NCBI RefSeq assembly: GCF_963678635.1
Contig: NC_087063.1
Coordinates: 52,903,074-52,967,073 of the forward strand
Length of the DNA stretch: 64,000 nt
Origin: Symsagittifera roscoffensis
Taxonomy: Eukaryota > Xenacoelomorpha > Acoela > Convolutidae
Direction of reading: 5' to 3'
In this document: positions 1-10,599 of the stretch, piece after piece
How the letters are laid out: every line of letters begins with the position of its first letter
Numbering within the stretch: the first letter of the stretch is position 1
Notes under the pieces: generated by a model
The model's input: only the letters and a program-made list of their open reading frames with translations
Database searches by the model: none
What the model was told of the DNA's origin: nothing
Program-made: the position numbers and the translations under genes

Positions 1-80
1 AAATCGTCAACACAATCAGTCTTGAAACAATAACTCTACACCAAACTCAAAATGAAATAGTTAATCGCACTTTAATAGTA

Positions 81-465
81 ACCGTTAATTATCAAACTCC
101 CGCAATAGATACTAATCCAATGACCATTTAAAAAACTCTTTCTATAATCGAAATCGAAATTATTGAAATAATCGACATGAAAATCTCTCAAACAGATGAT
201 CATGAAGCTATTCTAACAATAGACCATATAATAATTATTATAACAATAGATCCTTGTTTTCAGACATTTATAGTTTCAAACTAAAATAGAAACCGTTAAT
301 TATCAAACTCCCGGAACAGATATTAATCCAATGACCATTCAAAAAATTCTTTCTTTAATCGAAATTGAAATTATTCAAATAATCGAAATATAAATCAGTT
401 AAAAAGATGATCACGAAACTATTATAACAATAGACCATATAATAATTATTATAACAATAGATCCC
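81..465 (+). repeat. Direct duplication in gag, offset 211 bp
   Basis: The stretch starting accgttaattatcaaactc at 81 recurs at 292 with the same downstream order for about 170 bp and roughly 10-15% differences. Copy C (from about 14045) has the unit once, so this is a local duplication of copy A. Confidence 0.8.
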
Positions 466-521
466 GTGATAATTCCAGGAATATAAATAAAATTTATCAA
501 AACAAATCAAGAAATCATTCT

Positions 522-625
522 CAGTCACCACACAAAACATTTCTCAATATTCAAACAAGCAAAATCAAAACTACAGTCACCACACAAAACACTTCTCAAT
601 ATTCAAACAAGCAAAATCAAAACTA
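522..625 (+). repeat. 52-bp tandem duplication, 2 units
   Basis: Units 522-573 and 574-625 each begin with cagtcaccacacaaaaca and differ by about one base. The equivalent site in copy C (about 14275-14330) has one unit. The high similarity points to a late event compared with the general decay of the copy. Confidence 0.9.
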
Positions 626-1079
626 CAGAAGTAGTACACCGTAACATCAAAGACAACTAGAAGTACATCTACAGATGAAACAATTTCAGACCCTCCAGGT
701 ATCGACAACAGGAACAGGGAAACTTCAGAAATGCAATTGAACCACATAGACGGTGAAAGCATAGATGAAGAAAGTGACACAGAAATTTCACTTATTATTA
801 AAATGCTTAAAATTGAACATGAATATGTAACACCAGTTGAATCGAAATATTACCAGAAGAAATTATCATTTTTAATCCTCAAGAACTAGATAACAATCAA
901 GAAAACATACACTCCACGTATGATTGAAACTAATTCAGGTATGAACAATATATACCAAAGTACAACAAATAAACTATTTCTACTAAAAGAAAAAAATTGG
1001 ACAATACCACTTCTTTTAGAAAGCCTGAAAAACAAAGATTTTTATCTACCAGAACCTAAAAATAGATTTTTAAATTATT

Positions 1080-1335
1080 TTTGGCGCAGAATCGAAGATT
1101 GTTAACATCCCTGCAGGGAATGAAATTCAAAATCTATACACAAAACTTTCCCCTTCAAAAATCTCCAGTAAACTAGCCACCGCACAAGGCACAAGTTTAA
1201 CAAAATATGAAAAAACTCAAATGTTCCTTATCCCAAATCAAGCGATGGAGCAAAACAAACTTTTACATAAAACCTTCAAACAAATATTCCATATAACAGA
1301 CATGAAACAATATAGTTGGAATACCAATTATAACT
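1080..1335 (+). pseudogene. gypsy copy A: retropepsin-like protease remnant
   Basis: An open frame without an ATG encodes about 85 residues beginning FGAESKIVNIP. That matches the segment around the active site of retroviral-type aspartic proteases, where Asp-Thr/Ser-Gly precedes Ala-Glu-Ser. The catalytic triplet is lost: the preceding residues read Asn-Tyr-Phe-Gly, whereas copy C still has Asp-Phe-Gly (about 14780). It is followed by degraded sequence leading to RT. The enzyme would have cut the Gag-Pol polyprotein. The family call is inferred from this motif, from synteny and from copy C. Confidence 0.55.
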
Positions 1336-1515
1336 AAGTAAGTCTCGACTATAAAGATCTTAAACAGTAAATTACAAATCAAAGACAATTATAGAAAACT
1401 ATGTAATACATCCTTAACAATTTTCCAAAGATAAAAAAAACAACCCCTGTTTCTTTTCAAAAATTAAACTAGGTTTGATCAACAAAGAAAACATCTGAAA
1501 CCCTTAACATGTTAT

Positions 1516-1691
1516 AAATATGAGTTTTCTTTCAATTATTTACATCAATATAACACTGATCATTACAAAAAAACTATGTGTGTTTGATCTTGAATCACTC
1601 AAACTGAGCCATTCAAGATCAGACACACATAGTTTTTGTGTAATTGATCAGTATTATATTGATGTAAATGATTAAAAGAAAACTCATATTT
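1516..1691. repeat. Palindrome: 80-bp arms, 15-bp loop
   Basis: The left arm 1516-1595 reads back as the right arm 1611-1691 with few mismatches; the loop is 1596-1610. In copy C the same arms exist but about 640 bp apart (15189-15270 and 15911-15990), with part of RT between them. Copy A therefore looks like a deletion derivative that brought the arms together. Confidence 0.85.
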
Positions 1692-1693
1692 AG

Positions 1694-1966
1694 TATCTAT
1701 TCCGGGAGTTTGAAAATTAATGGTTTCTATTATAGTTTGAGTAACTTTTTCTATTTGAGTTTGGTTTAGAGTTATTGCTTCAATACTGATTGTTTTGAGT
1801 ATTTCATTTGCCTTATCTTTTTTGTGAATAGTTTAGTGAATTTCGTCGATCTGGTGATCTTCCGCAAATTTATTTGATTAGGGGGACTGCAATAGCTTTT
1901 TGGGAGTAGTTTTTTTGAGCTATTGTTACTTTACACGTTTTTCTTTGTAAGTCGCAAACAAAACAA
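1694..1966 (-). pseudogene. Inverted gag fragment inside RT (copy A)
   Basis: The reverse complement of about 1694-1935 matches the forward gag sequence at about 13840-14065 in copy C, including the words for Ala-Val-Pro-Leu-Ile-Lys and the CTCCCGGAA stretch. It sits exactly where the RT fingers and palm core, with the catalytic aspartates, should be. RT resumes in forward orientation at about 1967. Copy C carries the same inversion at 15990-16170, so the rearrangement predates the separation of A and C. Confidence 0.75.
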
Positions 1967-2460
1967 TAAATGTTTGACGTCTTAGACAAATACCACCAAA
2001 TTTTGTTAAAAGAAAACATGAAACCAGCACCAAAAGAACGAAATTTTTCCTCACTCGTGTTAAGTTCTTTGAACATACTTTTGTAGGCACCACAGTTACA
2101 CCTTTAAAATCGCAAATTGATGCAATATTAAAGCTCCACCCACCATCAGATCAAAAGAAAATCCAGGAGTTTTTTTGAATGCTAAACTTTTTAGGTAAAA
2201 ACGCATACAAAAAGCAACTATATCTCTGACCTTTTTACAAAATTCTCCGACAACAAAATCAATTTGAATGGGCATTAGAACAACGAAAACGGATCGATGA
2301 AAAAAAAACAATTTTCTGACAGAACTAAAATCAAACACAATCCCAGATCCAAACCAACCATTTTACGCTATGTGCGATGCTTCAAACTTTGGAATTGGCG
2401 CAGCACTTCAATAATCACAATGAGGTGAAAATGAAATGAAACTCAATTGAGCAAAGTCCA
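1967..2460 (+). pseudogene. gypsy copy A: RT thumb and RNase H start
   Basis: Forward reading gives an RT palm/thumb-like segment from about 1967 (MFDVLDKYHQILLKENMK). It is followed by the thumb-connection motif FEWALEQ-like (about 2260) and the RNase H start FYAMCDASNFGIGAAL at about 2360-2410, whose Asp is the first catalytic residue of gypsy RNase H. Stops and at least two frameshifts break it. The Tyr-x-Asp-Asp box is absent because the region upstream has been replaced by an inverted gag piece. Synthesis of cDNA by this copy is not possible. Confidence 0.7.
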
Positions 2461-3300
2461 GACTTTTTATACAAGCATAACTTAGACTCTAGACCGTTAT
2501 GAGAGGTTGTAAAGCCATAATATATACATTAACAGAATATGAATTCTTAACCCTTGAATCAAAACATCCAACATTTTTTAAACAGATTAATAACCTATAA
2601 TTTTTTATTTATACAAAACTATAATCCAAACAATAGAGTTTATAGATTTCAACTTATTCTAATGAGACTTCCAAACTACATTTAGTTTGGTCAGGCCTTA
2701 CCAGATACACTGAGCCGAAACACACCAGCTGAACTGGTTACACGAAAAACAACTTTAGCAACACCACAAAATATAAAGTTCTTCCTTGCAAAAGACGAAA
2801 GATCACCACAATGAAAATAAACATAAAAAACTGACTCTGATACTAAACATATGAAGACCTTAGAAAATTTTCTATTAAACTCGATGGCAAAACAACCACT
2901 GTGAAGTAGAGTTATTAGGAAAAAGTACATTTAAACCAATACTATAATCATCATGGATAAAAAATACACAACAAAAGAAATATATACAGAAAGCAGACCG
3001 AAACATCTCATTCCGTTTCATAGAAAACGAAAACCTAACAGAAACCATACATTTGCGGGAAATCCCCCCCAAACTCAAACTAAAAACATATTTTAATAAG
3101 ATGACTAATTTAAAACACCCGTTGGATAATATACCCCCCTCAAAAAATCAAATTCAAATTATTTTTTTCCCAAACAAAGAAGCGATGACACTTCAGTTAT
3201 TACACAAATAACAAAACCTTGACCTTGTCATCCACAACTTGAATCTTGGCCCAACTATGAAAGAAAACCATTGAAAGCCGATATCACAGTTCTAGGAAAT
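2461..3300 (+). pseudogene. gypsy copy A: RNase H end and connection to integrase
   Basis: Degraded pol segment between RNase H and integrase. Readable pieces include a run ending HPTFF (about 2570), the stretch ELVTRKTTLATPQNIKFFLA (about 2725-2790), and a lysine-rich stretch before the integrase. It has many stops. It matches copy C at 16590-17040 in order. No catalytic motif survives here apart from the RNase H start upstream. Confidence 0.5.
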
Positions 3301-3399
3301 AAATTTTTTTTTGGATTTTCCGAAAATTTAATAGTACAACCATAAACGACAATACTGACCTCTTAGAAGATCACTCTTGAATTAAAAGTACCCTGTCTC

Positions 3400-3960
3400 C
3401 CACTAAGCTTAACTTTAATTCCAATTCACATTTCACAATCCTTGCATACAAAAAAACATGCATGATCAGAAAGAAAAACATTATCAAATTTCACTCAACA
3501 TTTTTATTTTTCAAATGCACCAATTTGGATAAAAGTACTCTGCAATGACCGCATAACAAGTCAGTTGAACAAAATTTTTCCACATCGAAAGCAAATAGCG
3601 GAAAAACAAGGTTTTAAAAGACGAAGTTTTTATTTCAATCACAGCATCTCGGTTGATATCAAAGGCCCTATATCAACATCCTCAGAAGGAAAATCAAATA
3701 TAATGGTAAAATTAGATGGATTTACCCACTATATAGCACTCAACTCTGTACCTCACTGCAACGCTTCTTATGCTTATACAAAACTTTATGAACACTGGAT
3801 AGCAAAAATTATATACCTGGAATCCTTTTCACAGACAATGGAACAGAATTCATTAATAACGAAATCATTAGACTATGTCACCTCTATTATATCAAACAAC
3901 AACTAGAACATCTCATGACCCATGGACAAATGGACTAGTTGAAGGCAAGTACCGTTCACT
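3400..3960 (+). pseudogene. gypsy copy A: integrase core remnant
   Basis: Integrase inserts the cDNA into the host chromosome. The readable core from about 3565 contains ISVDIKGPIS with the first catalytic Asp. The second is recoverable across a frameshift near 3826 (a Thr-Asp-Asn-Gly-Thr-Glu-Phe box), and a Pro-Trp-Thr-Asn-Gly-Leu-Val-Glu-Gly box with the Glu lies at about 3917-3946. The zinc-binding head (about 3440-3560) is poor. At least two frameshifts and several stops make it non-functional. Four near-identical relics exist (A-D). Confidence 0.8.
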
Positions 3961-4059
3961 ATAAGAATACCTCCAATGTATGATAAACGGAGACAATGAA
4001 AAATTACCGAATGGTCAGCAGACCGTTATAATAAACGGAGACGATAAAAATCACCGAAT

Positions 4060-4720
4060 GGTCAGAGACGATAATGAAACACCGAAATGTCAAATCACAA
4101 CAAAACTTAAACTATAACCATATGAAACGGTTTTTAATCAAAAAACACGTAGTAAACCAATATTGCTCACAGCAATCCTCAAAAGACGCACAAGGTTTCT
4201 GTCAACCCAATAAAGACTCAGTTTGTTATACTCATCCACTTCACACTCATGACAAAGATCATTTCCAAGATCCACAATATTTAAAAAATAAGCTTCCGGA
4301 ACCCATACAGAATGGTTTTTAAACCGAAAAAGAATTTTTAAAGAAATATATCAACAAATTGCAAATAGTTGGAACAGTTGTTTTAATCTTAAAATTTATC
4401 GTTCAATGTAGATTCTCAAAAAAGCTAAAATCTATCCAAAAAACATCTTTCAATTTATAGAAAAACCAACAGATGTCACATACGAACTTACAGATCTCAA
4501 AAAAAGAAACAGTACATTATTAAAAAAATCTTTTACCATTTTATCCGAAAGAATACGCCCTCTGCGGTTTAACACAATTATGCTCCTTCAAAGGACTACA
4601 ACTCGGTGAAAAAACCATAATAAATAACGTAAAACAGAAAAACAACAAACACCGATTATCTACCACAATCATCATATATTTCAAAAAGACATATCAAAAA
4701 AGTCTCAAATATAAATAGCT
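4060..4720 (+). pseudogene. gypsy copy A: integrase C-terminal region
   Basis: Fragments include PLHTHDKDHFQDPQYLK (about 4240) and a Pro-Thr-Asp-Val-Thr-Tyr-Glu-Leu-Thr-Asp stretch (about 4470), the small barrel-like module that follows gypsy integrase cores. A basic tail follows. It is broken by frameshifts. It aligns with 8764-9290 in copy B, which is better preserved. Confidence 0.6.
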
Positions 4721-6020
4721 CAAAAACCAAAAACTAATCGTAAGCTACAAGAAAAAAACCCCACAACAACGCCAAACAACTCGCCTTTGAAATCAGCAAA
4801 GAAAAGAATACAAGCACTTTATTCCAGAATCTAAAATATTGGAAAAAATGAATTTCAGAAACCTTCTGGTTAATTAGACAACCTTAATATCAGTTTTGGT
4901 TAAAAAACTTGAAGTTGTTTTTAATCACAAACATTCGTTTTTTCTCTCAAAATAACTAGTTCAAAATTAGCCAATGAAAACAGTTTAATATCATCTGATT
5001 TCTCTCTAAACACCACTATTGTTAACCGATATATCTCCAACTTGAATAAGATCTAAACTATAACTCAAAGACCTCCAGGTCAAAAATAAGCAGTACCTTT
5101 TATTTGACAACTTAAACAAAATTTCATTTAAAATTTGCAACCCTCCTCTTGCAATCAACACAAAAATCAACAAAGATATCTCAAATTATACCCCGCATTC
5201 CTCCAAAAAAGATTAAGTTCGCCTAAAATTGAAATTCGGCATCATCACTCAAGCAATAAACACAAAAATCAACAGTATTGTCTCAACTTATACCCCGCAT
5301 TCCCCCCAAAAAAACATAATAAATTAGCATTAAATTGCAATTCGCCATCAACACTAAACCCGGTCTGCCTCCCAAATACGCCCAATTATCCGACAATCAA
5401 AAATAAGAGTTAGAAAAATGACACCTAAATACCCAGACTTCCTTTCACCAGAAACTCTCCAAACACATCCCTCTTGTCAAAAATCATTAAACATTTCGAT
5501 CACACTTGGCTTCAACTCCAAAAAATAAAAAAATTGATAAAACCATTAACTTTTCAACTGCTTCTTTCAAACTCATTTCATTAATTAATATTTTTCATTT
5601 CAATTTTCTCTCATGTTTTTTGACCCTTTTTCAACTTGCATTTTTCTCATAACCGATTTTTTAGAACTAACTAAAGTATCAAATTTTCTTTCAGTTTTTT
5701 CAACATCTTTTCAAAACTTGCAACCCTCTTTTTTCTAAATTTTTATAGCCAATTCAATTTTTTCTATCCCCTTATACAAACCTACCATTCTCTCTCCAAA
5801 ACCATTGACCACCTCATCAGACACGAAATTTAATATTTCATAAAAAATACGAACTTTACTAAGAAGAAAAGATTTTTAATCTTTGCGTAACTTTTCTAAT
5901 TTTTCTCGTTCCTCTAATTTTATCGAAGCTTAAAAGCCTAAAAAAGCGATAATTGCTTTTGCTTTAGCAACAATTTTGCTAATTTTTTGTGCATAAGTAT
6001 ACTATAAAGAACCTAGACTT
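4720..6020 (+). other. pol-env spacer of gypsy copy A
   Basis: About 1.3 kb of AT-rich sequence without a coherent frame. It recurs in copies B (9290-10590), C (18240-19085) and D (20460-21400), so it belongs to the element. It includes an internal near-repeat (caatcaacacaaaaatcaac around 5152, a shorter version around 5260) and long T-rich runs at 5560-5720. A TATA-like tactataaag lies at about 6000, just before the envelope-like region, and could be a subgenomic promoter; this is only an inference. Confidence 0.6.
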
Positions 6021-6029
6021 AAATAAATG

Positions 6030-7862
6030 AACCATATAATAAACATTTCAAAAATGCTACTCCACACCCCATTAAAGAATCCCCATCAACCACTAAAGCC
6101 CAAGACCAACCGACAACACCGCAACATCGACATCGAGCCAAACAAATCAACCCCCATCATCTACACGTATCTCTTTTGTAAAAAAAAACCTTATTACGTT
6201 TGAAGAAAGACACGCATCACTGTCCGAACAATTAACACCAGCCATTCACCAAGCACCCCGCAGTTCACCACAATACGAGCCAACATATAACATTTACCCC
6301 TCGCTTCAGTAGGACCATAACAGAACCAGACATCTAAGCGGAAACCAAAACCTAACAACTACAATAGATAGACAAATTATTCAACAACGTCCAAATTGAC
6401 ACTTGGCAGCACCAAGATTTCATTTTCGCATACCCTAATGACCAACATCGACACCTTTAGATCTTTTTAGTAATAAAATACAAAGCATCTCTACATCACT
6501 TCAAACGATTTTCTACAAAACACTCCAAATGTTCCATCAGATTATTTAGGTTCAACACCCACTTCTGAACCAATTCGTGAAAATCGCTTCCATCCCATTA
6601 CTTCATCACAAAGACTTCCACATTGGATGACACAAACACTTTCTCAAGGCAAACCAAACTTGGTAAAGGATCCCATAGACATTTCATCAGTTACTTCTCG
6701 ATCATTACCAGAAACTTTATCACCTCCATCGACACCTTCAGTCACAGGTCAAACACCCTCAACTACTTACCCTACAAGTTTTTCAAGTCAACTAGACGAC
6801 AGATATCATGAATTACAAGGTACAAATACACGTTTACGCTTACCACCATCCCTTTTTTGGCCAGCACCTCGATGCAGTCGACTTCATAGTTGAGCATTCA
6901 ACAGACTACAGTATAGACACGATATTCAGAAGGACATACAAAAATATAATATCCGAATCTTTACCCAACATAACTTAACCCTTAAATTCGAAAAAACAGT
7001 AAAATTAAATGGTTAAGTAAATCATTCATTACCACTATCTCGATCGAGTACAACAGCTCAATTTCTTCCCCACCATTCATCACAACAGAAATTACCTACA
7101 AAAACGATAGATATACAAAAAATAAAATAGGTAATAAAACTTTATATAATCCTTTTTCAGAGTTATCAAACACATGTATCTTTCAATAGTTTTTCTCGTC
7201 AAAAAAACCTTCACCCTATTGTACTTCTAGATTCCATAACTCATCCAAACCTTTCCCCCCTAACGGGACCACAAGACCTCCTTGTTACACATTATAATTG
7301 TAAAGATAATCAACATAAAGCACTACACAAATACGCAATTATTCAAGTAACACAATGCGAATCTGAACCACAAGGCTTTGAATTAACAACTATAGTAGCT
7401 ACACTTTACTCAAAAGCTCGAGCTACAACTCTGAGAGGAAAATAATTTACGGCAAATATATCAGAAAAAAAGGAAATTGTTCGCAAGTTTCAAACAGCAA
7501 TAAAAATAAACTTAATCACAATTTTTTAATCAAACTAATTTTGAACGAATTTTTATCCTAACCCCGAAGAATATTATGTATGTAAAAATATAACGTTAAA
7601 ATAGTCACAAATAAAAGCACAAATTGAAATTTATTAAATTTTCAAGTCTTTCTAGACTCTGCACACCAAGCACAATTTGAAAGCCACCAAGGTCATATAC
7701 AGGTAGATGATAAACTCCCGCATCACGGCGCACACGGACGCTTAACCTATGATTTACACGATAAAAACTGAAAACAACACATTGGAGGCAATAACCCAAC
7801 AAATTTTAGAGCAGACACCAAAAATTCAGGCAACCAAGATAACGTTTTTCGATTGCAAGGCG
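6030..7862 (+). pseudogene. gypsy copy A: envelope-like gene, N-terminal part
   Basis: Remnant of a third ORF after pol. Readable parts include a Pro/Ser/Thr-rich segment (6627-6800), a segment like FGQHLDAVDFIV seen best in copy B, and a cysteine-containing domain with HYNCKDNQ and VTQCESEPQ (about 7290-7380). A His-Thr-Lys-His-Asn-Leu stretch lies at about 7660. These fit the first half of the envelope-like glycoproteins carried by many metazoan retroelements; the C-terminal half is seen in copy E. It is broken throughout and joins copy B integrase sequence at about 7862. Confidence 0.5.
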
Positions 7863-7865
7863 ATA

Positions 7866-8700
7866 TCACATTAAAAGCCGATATCACAGTTCTAGGAAAC
7901 AAAACCTTTTTTTGAATATTTCCGAAAAATTGATAGTACAACCATAAACGACAATACTGACCTCATAGAAGATCACTCTTGAATTAAAAGTGCCCTGTCT
8001 CCCACTGAGCTTAACTTTATTTCCATTTCACATTTCACAATCCTTGCATACAAAACGATATGCATGATCAGAAAGAAAAACATTATCAATTTTCACTCAA
8101 AATTTTTATTTCCAAATGCAACAATTTGGATAAAAAACTCTGCATTGACTGCATAACAAGTCAGTTATACAAAACTTTTCCACATCAAAAGCAAATAGCG
8201 GAAAAACAAGGTTTCAAAGGAAAAAGTTTTTATTTCAATCACAGAATCTCGTTTGATATCAAAGGCCCTATATCACCATCCTCAGAAGAAAAATCAAATA
8301 TAATGGTAAAATTAGATGGATTTACACACTATATAGCACTCAACTCTGTACCTCACTGCAACGCTTCTTATGCTTATACAATACTTTACGAACACTGGAT
8401 AGCAAAAATTATATACCTGGAATCCTTTTCACAGACAATGGAACAGAGTTCATTAACAACCAAATCATTACACTATGTCACCTCTATAATATCAAACAAA
8501 AACCTAGAAGATCTCATGACCCATGGACAAATGGACCAGTTGAAGGCAAGTACCGTTCACTATAAGAATACCTCCGATGTATGATAAACGGAGACAAGGA
8601 AAAATTACCGAATGGTCAGCAGACCGTTATAATAAACGGAGATGATAAAAAATCACCAAATGGTCAGAGAAGATAATAAAACACCGATATGTCAAATCAC
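7866..8700 (+). pseudogene. gypsy copy B: integrase
   Basis: The copy starts in the pol connection (aaaagccgatatcacagttc, the same as about 3282 in copy A). The open frame 8060-8584 is the longest integrase remnant: HDQKEKHYQ and CNNLDKKLCIDC give the zinc-binding head with the last two Cys, and ISFDIKGPIS holds the first catalytic Asp. The frame slips before the Asp-Asn-Gly box (about 8430), so the second Asp and the Glu lie in another frame. It lacks gag, protease, RT and RNase H upstream, consistent with tandem duplication of a unit of about 4.6 kb. Confidence 0.8.
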
Positions 8701-9290
8701 AACAAAACTTGGACTATAACCATATGAAACGGTTTTAATCAAAAAACACTTAGTAAACCGATATTGCTCACAGCAAATTCCTCAAAAAACGCACAAGTTT
8801 TCTGTCAACCCAATAAAGTTTATTATACTCTACCACTTCACACTCATGACGAAGACCATTTCCAACATCCACAATTTTTAAAATTAGCTTCCGGAACCCA
8901 TACAGAACGGTTTTTAAACCGAAAAAGAAATTATAAAGAAAAATATCAAACAATTGCAAAGAATTGGAACAATTGTTTTCATCCCAAATTTTATCGTTCA
9001 AAAAAGATTCTCAAAAAAGCTAAAACCTATCCAAATAAAAAAATTATTTCAAATTATAGAAAAACCTACAGATGTCACATATGAACTTACAGATCTCAGA
9101 AAAAAGAAAAGTTTTTTTACCATACTATCCGAAAGAATAACACAATTGTGCTCCTTAAAAGGACTACAAGTTGGTGAAAAAACCATAGTAAAAAACGTAC
9201 AACAGAAAAATAACAAACACCGAGTAACTACCACAATCATCATGTATTTCAACAAGACATATCAAAAAAGTCTCCAATACAAATAGCTCA
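8700..9290 (+). pseudogene. gypsy copy B: integrase C-terminal region
   Basis: Two overlapping frames carry PLHTHDEDHFQHPQFLKLAS (about 8839) and then KPTDVTYELTDL (about 9061) with a lysine-rich tail. One frameshift near 8990-9040 separates them. This is the region after the catalytic core that binds DNA non-specifically in gypsy integrases. The 3' end passes into the spacer at about 9290. Confidence 0.65.
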
Positions 9291-10590
9291 AAAACCAAAA
9301 ACTAATCAAAAGCTACAAGAAAAAACCTCACAACAACGCCAAACAACTCGCCTTTAAAATCAGCAAAGAAAAGAATACAAAAACTTTATTCCAGAATCTA
9401 AAATTTTGGGAAAAAAATGAAATTCAGAAACCTTCTGGTTAATTAGACAACCTTAATATCTTTTTTGGTTAAAAAACTTGAAGTTGTTTTTAATCACAAA
9501 CATTCATTTTTTCTCTCAAAATAACTAGTTCAAAATTAGCCAACGAAAACGGTTTAATATTATCTGATTTCTCTCTAAACACCACTATTGTTAACCGACA
9601 TATCTCCATTTTGAATAAGATCTAAACTATAACTCAAAGACCTCCAGGTCAAAAATAAGCAGTACCCTTCTATTTGACAACTTAAACAAAATTTCATTTA
9701 AAATTTGCAACCCTCCTCTTGCAATCAACACAAAAATCAACAAAGATATCTCAAATTATACCCCGCATTCCTCCAAAAAAAAGAGTAAATTAGCCTAAAA
9801 TTGAAATTCGACATCATCACTCAAGCAATAAACACAAAAATCAACAGTATTGTCTCAACTTATACCCCGCATTCCCCCCCAAAAAAAAACATAATAAATT
9901 AGCATTAAATTGCAATTCGCCATCAACACTAAAGCCGGTCTGCCTCCCAAAAACGCCCAATTATCCGACAATCAAAAATAAGAGTTAGAAAAATGACACC
10001 TAAATACCCAGCTTCCTTTCACCAGAAACTCTCCAAACACATCCCTCTTGTCAAAAATCATTAAACATTTCGAACACACTTGGCTTCAACTCCAAAAAAT
10101 AAAAAAAATCGATAAAACTTTTCAACTGCTTATTTCAAACTCATTTCATTAATTAATATTTTTCATTTCAATTTTCTCTCATGTTTTTTGACCCTTTTTC
10201 AACTTGCATTTTTCTCATAACCGATTTTTTATAACTAACTAAAGTATCAAATTTTCATTTTTTTTTCAACATCTTTTCAAAACTTGCAACCCTCTTTTTT
10301 CTTTTTTCTTAATTTTTGTAGCCATTTCAATTTTTTCTATTCCCTTATACAAACCTACCATTCTCTCTCCAAAACCATTTACCACCTCATCAGGTACGAA
10401 ATTTAATATTTCAAAAAAAAAAACTTTTACTAAGAAGAAAAGATTTTTAATCTTTGCGTAACTTTTCTAATTTTTCTCGTTTCTCTAATTTTACCGATTC
10501 TTAAATGCCTAAAAAAGCGATAACTGCCTACTGCCTTTGCTTAGCAACAATTTTGGTATTTTTTGGTGCATAAGAATACTATAAAGAACA
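9290..10590 (+). other. pol-env spacer of gypsy copy B
   Basis: Matches the spacer of copy A at 4720-6020 over its length with scattered substitutions and small indels. The TATA-like tactataaag recurs at about 10570. I see no gene in it. Confidence 0.6.
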
Positions 10591-10599
10591 TAGATTTAA

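Larger units (their letters stand above)
1..880 (+). pseudogene. gypsy copy A: gag C-terminal remnant
   Basis: Degenerate 3' part of the gag gene of a Ty3/gypsy-type element; Gag would form the cytoplasmic particle and bind element RNA. It aligns by eye with the better gag copy at 13840-14590. In one frame it gives a stretch rich in Arg, Asn and Ser followed by an acidic Asp/Glu-rich tail. Stops and frame changes are frequent. Two internal direct duplications (81-465 and 522-625) have expanded it. The beginning of this copy lies outside the window. The assignment rests on its place ahead of protease-RT and its match to copy C, which has a zinc knuckle. Confidence 0.6.
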
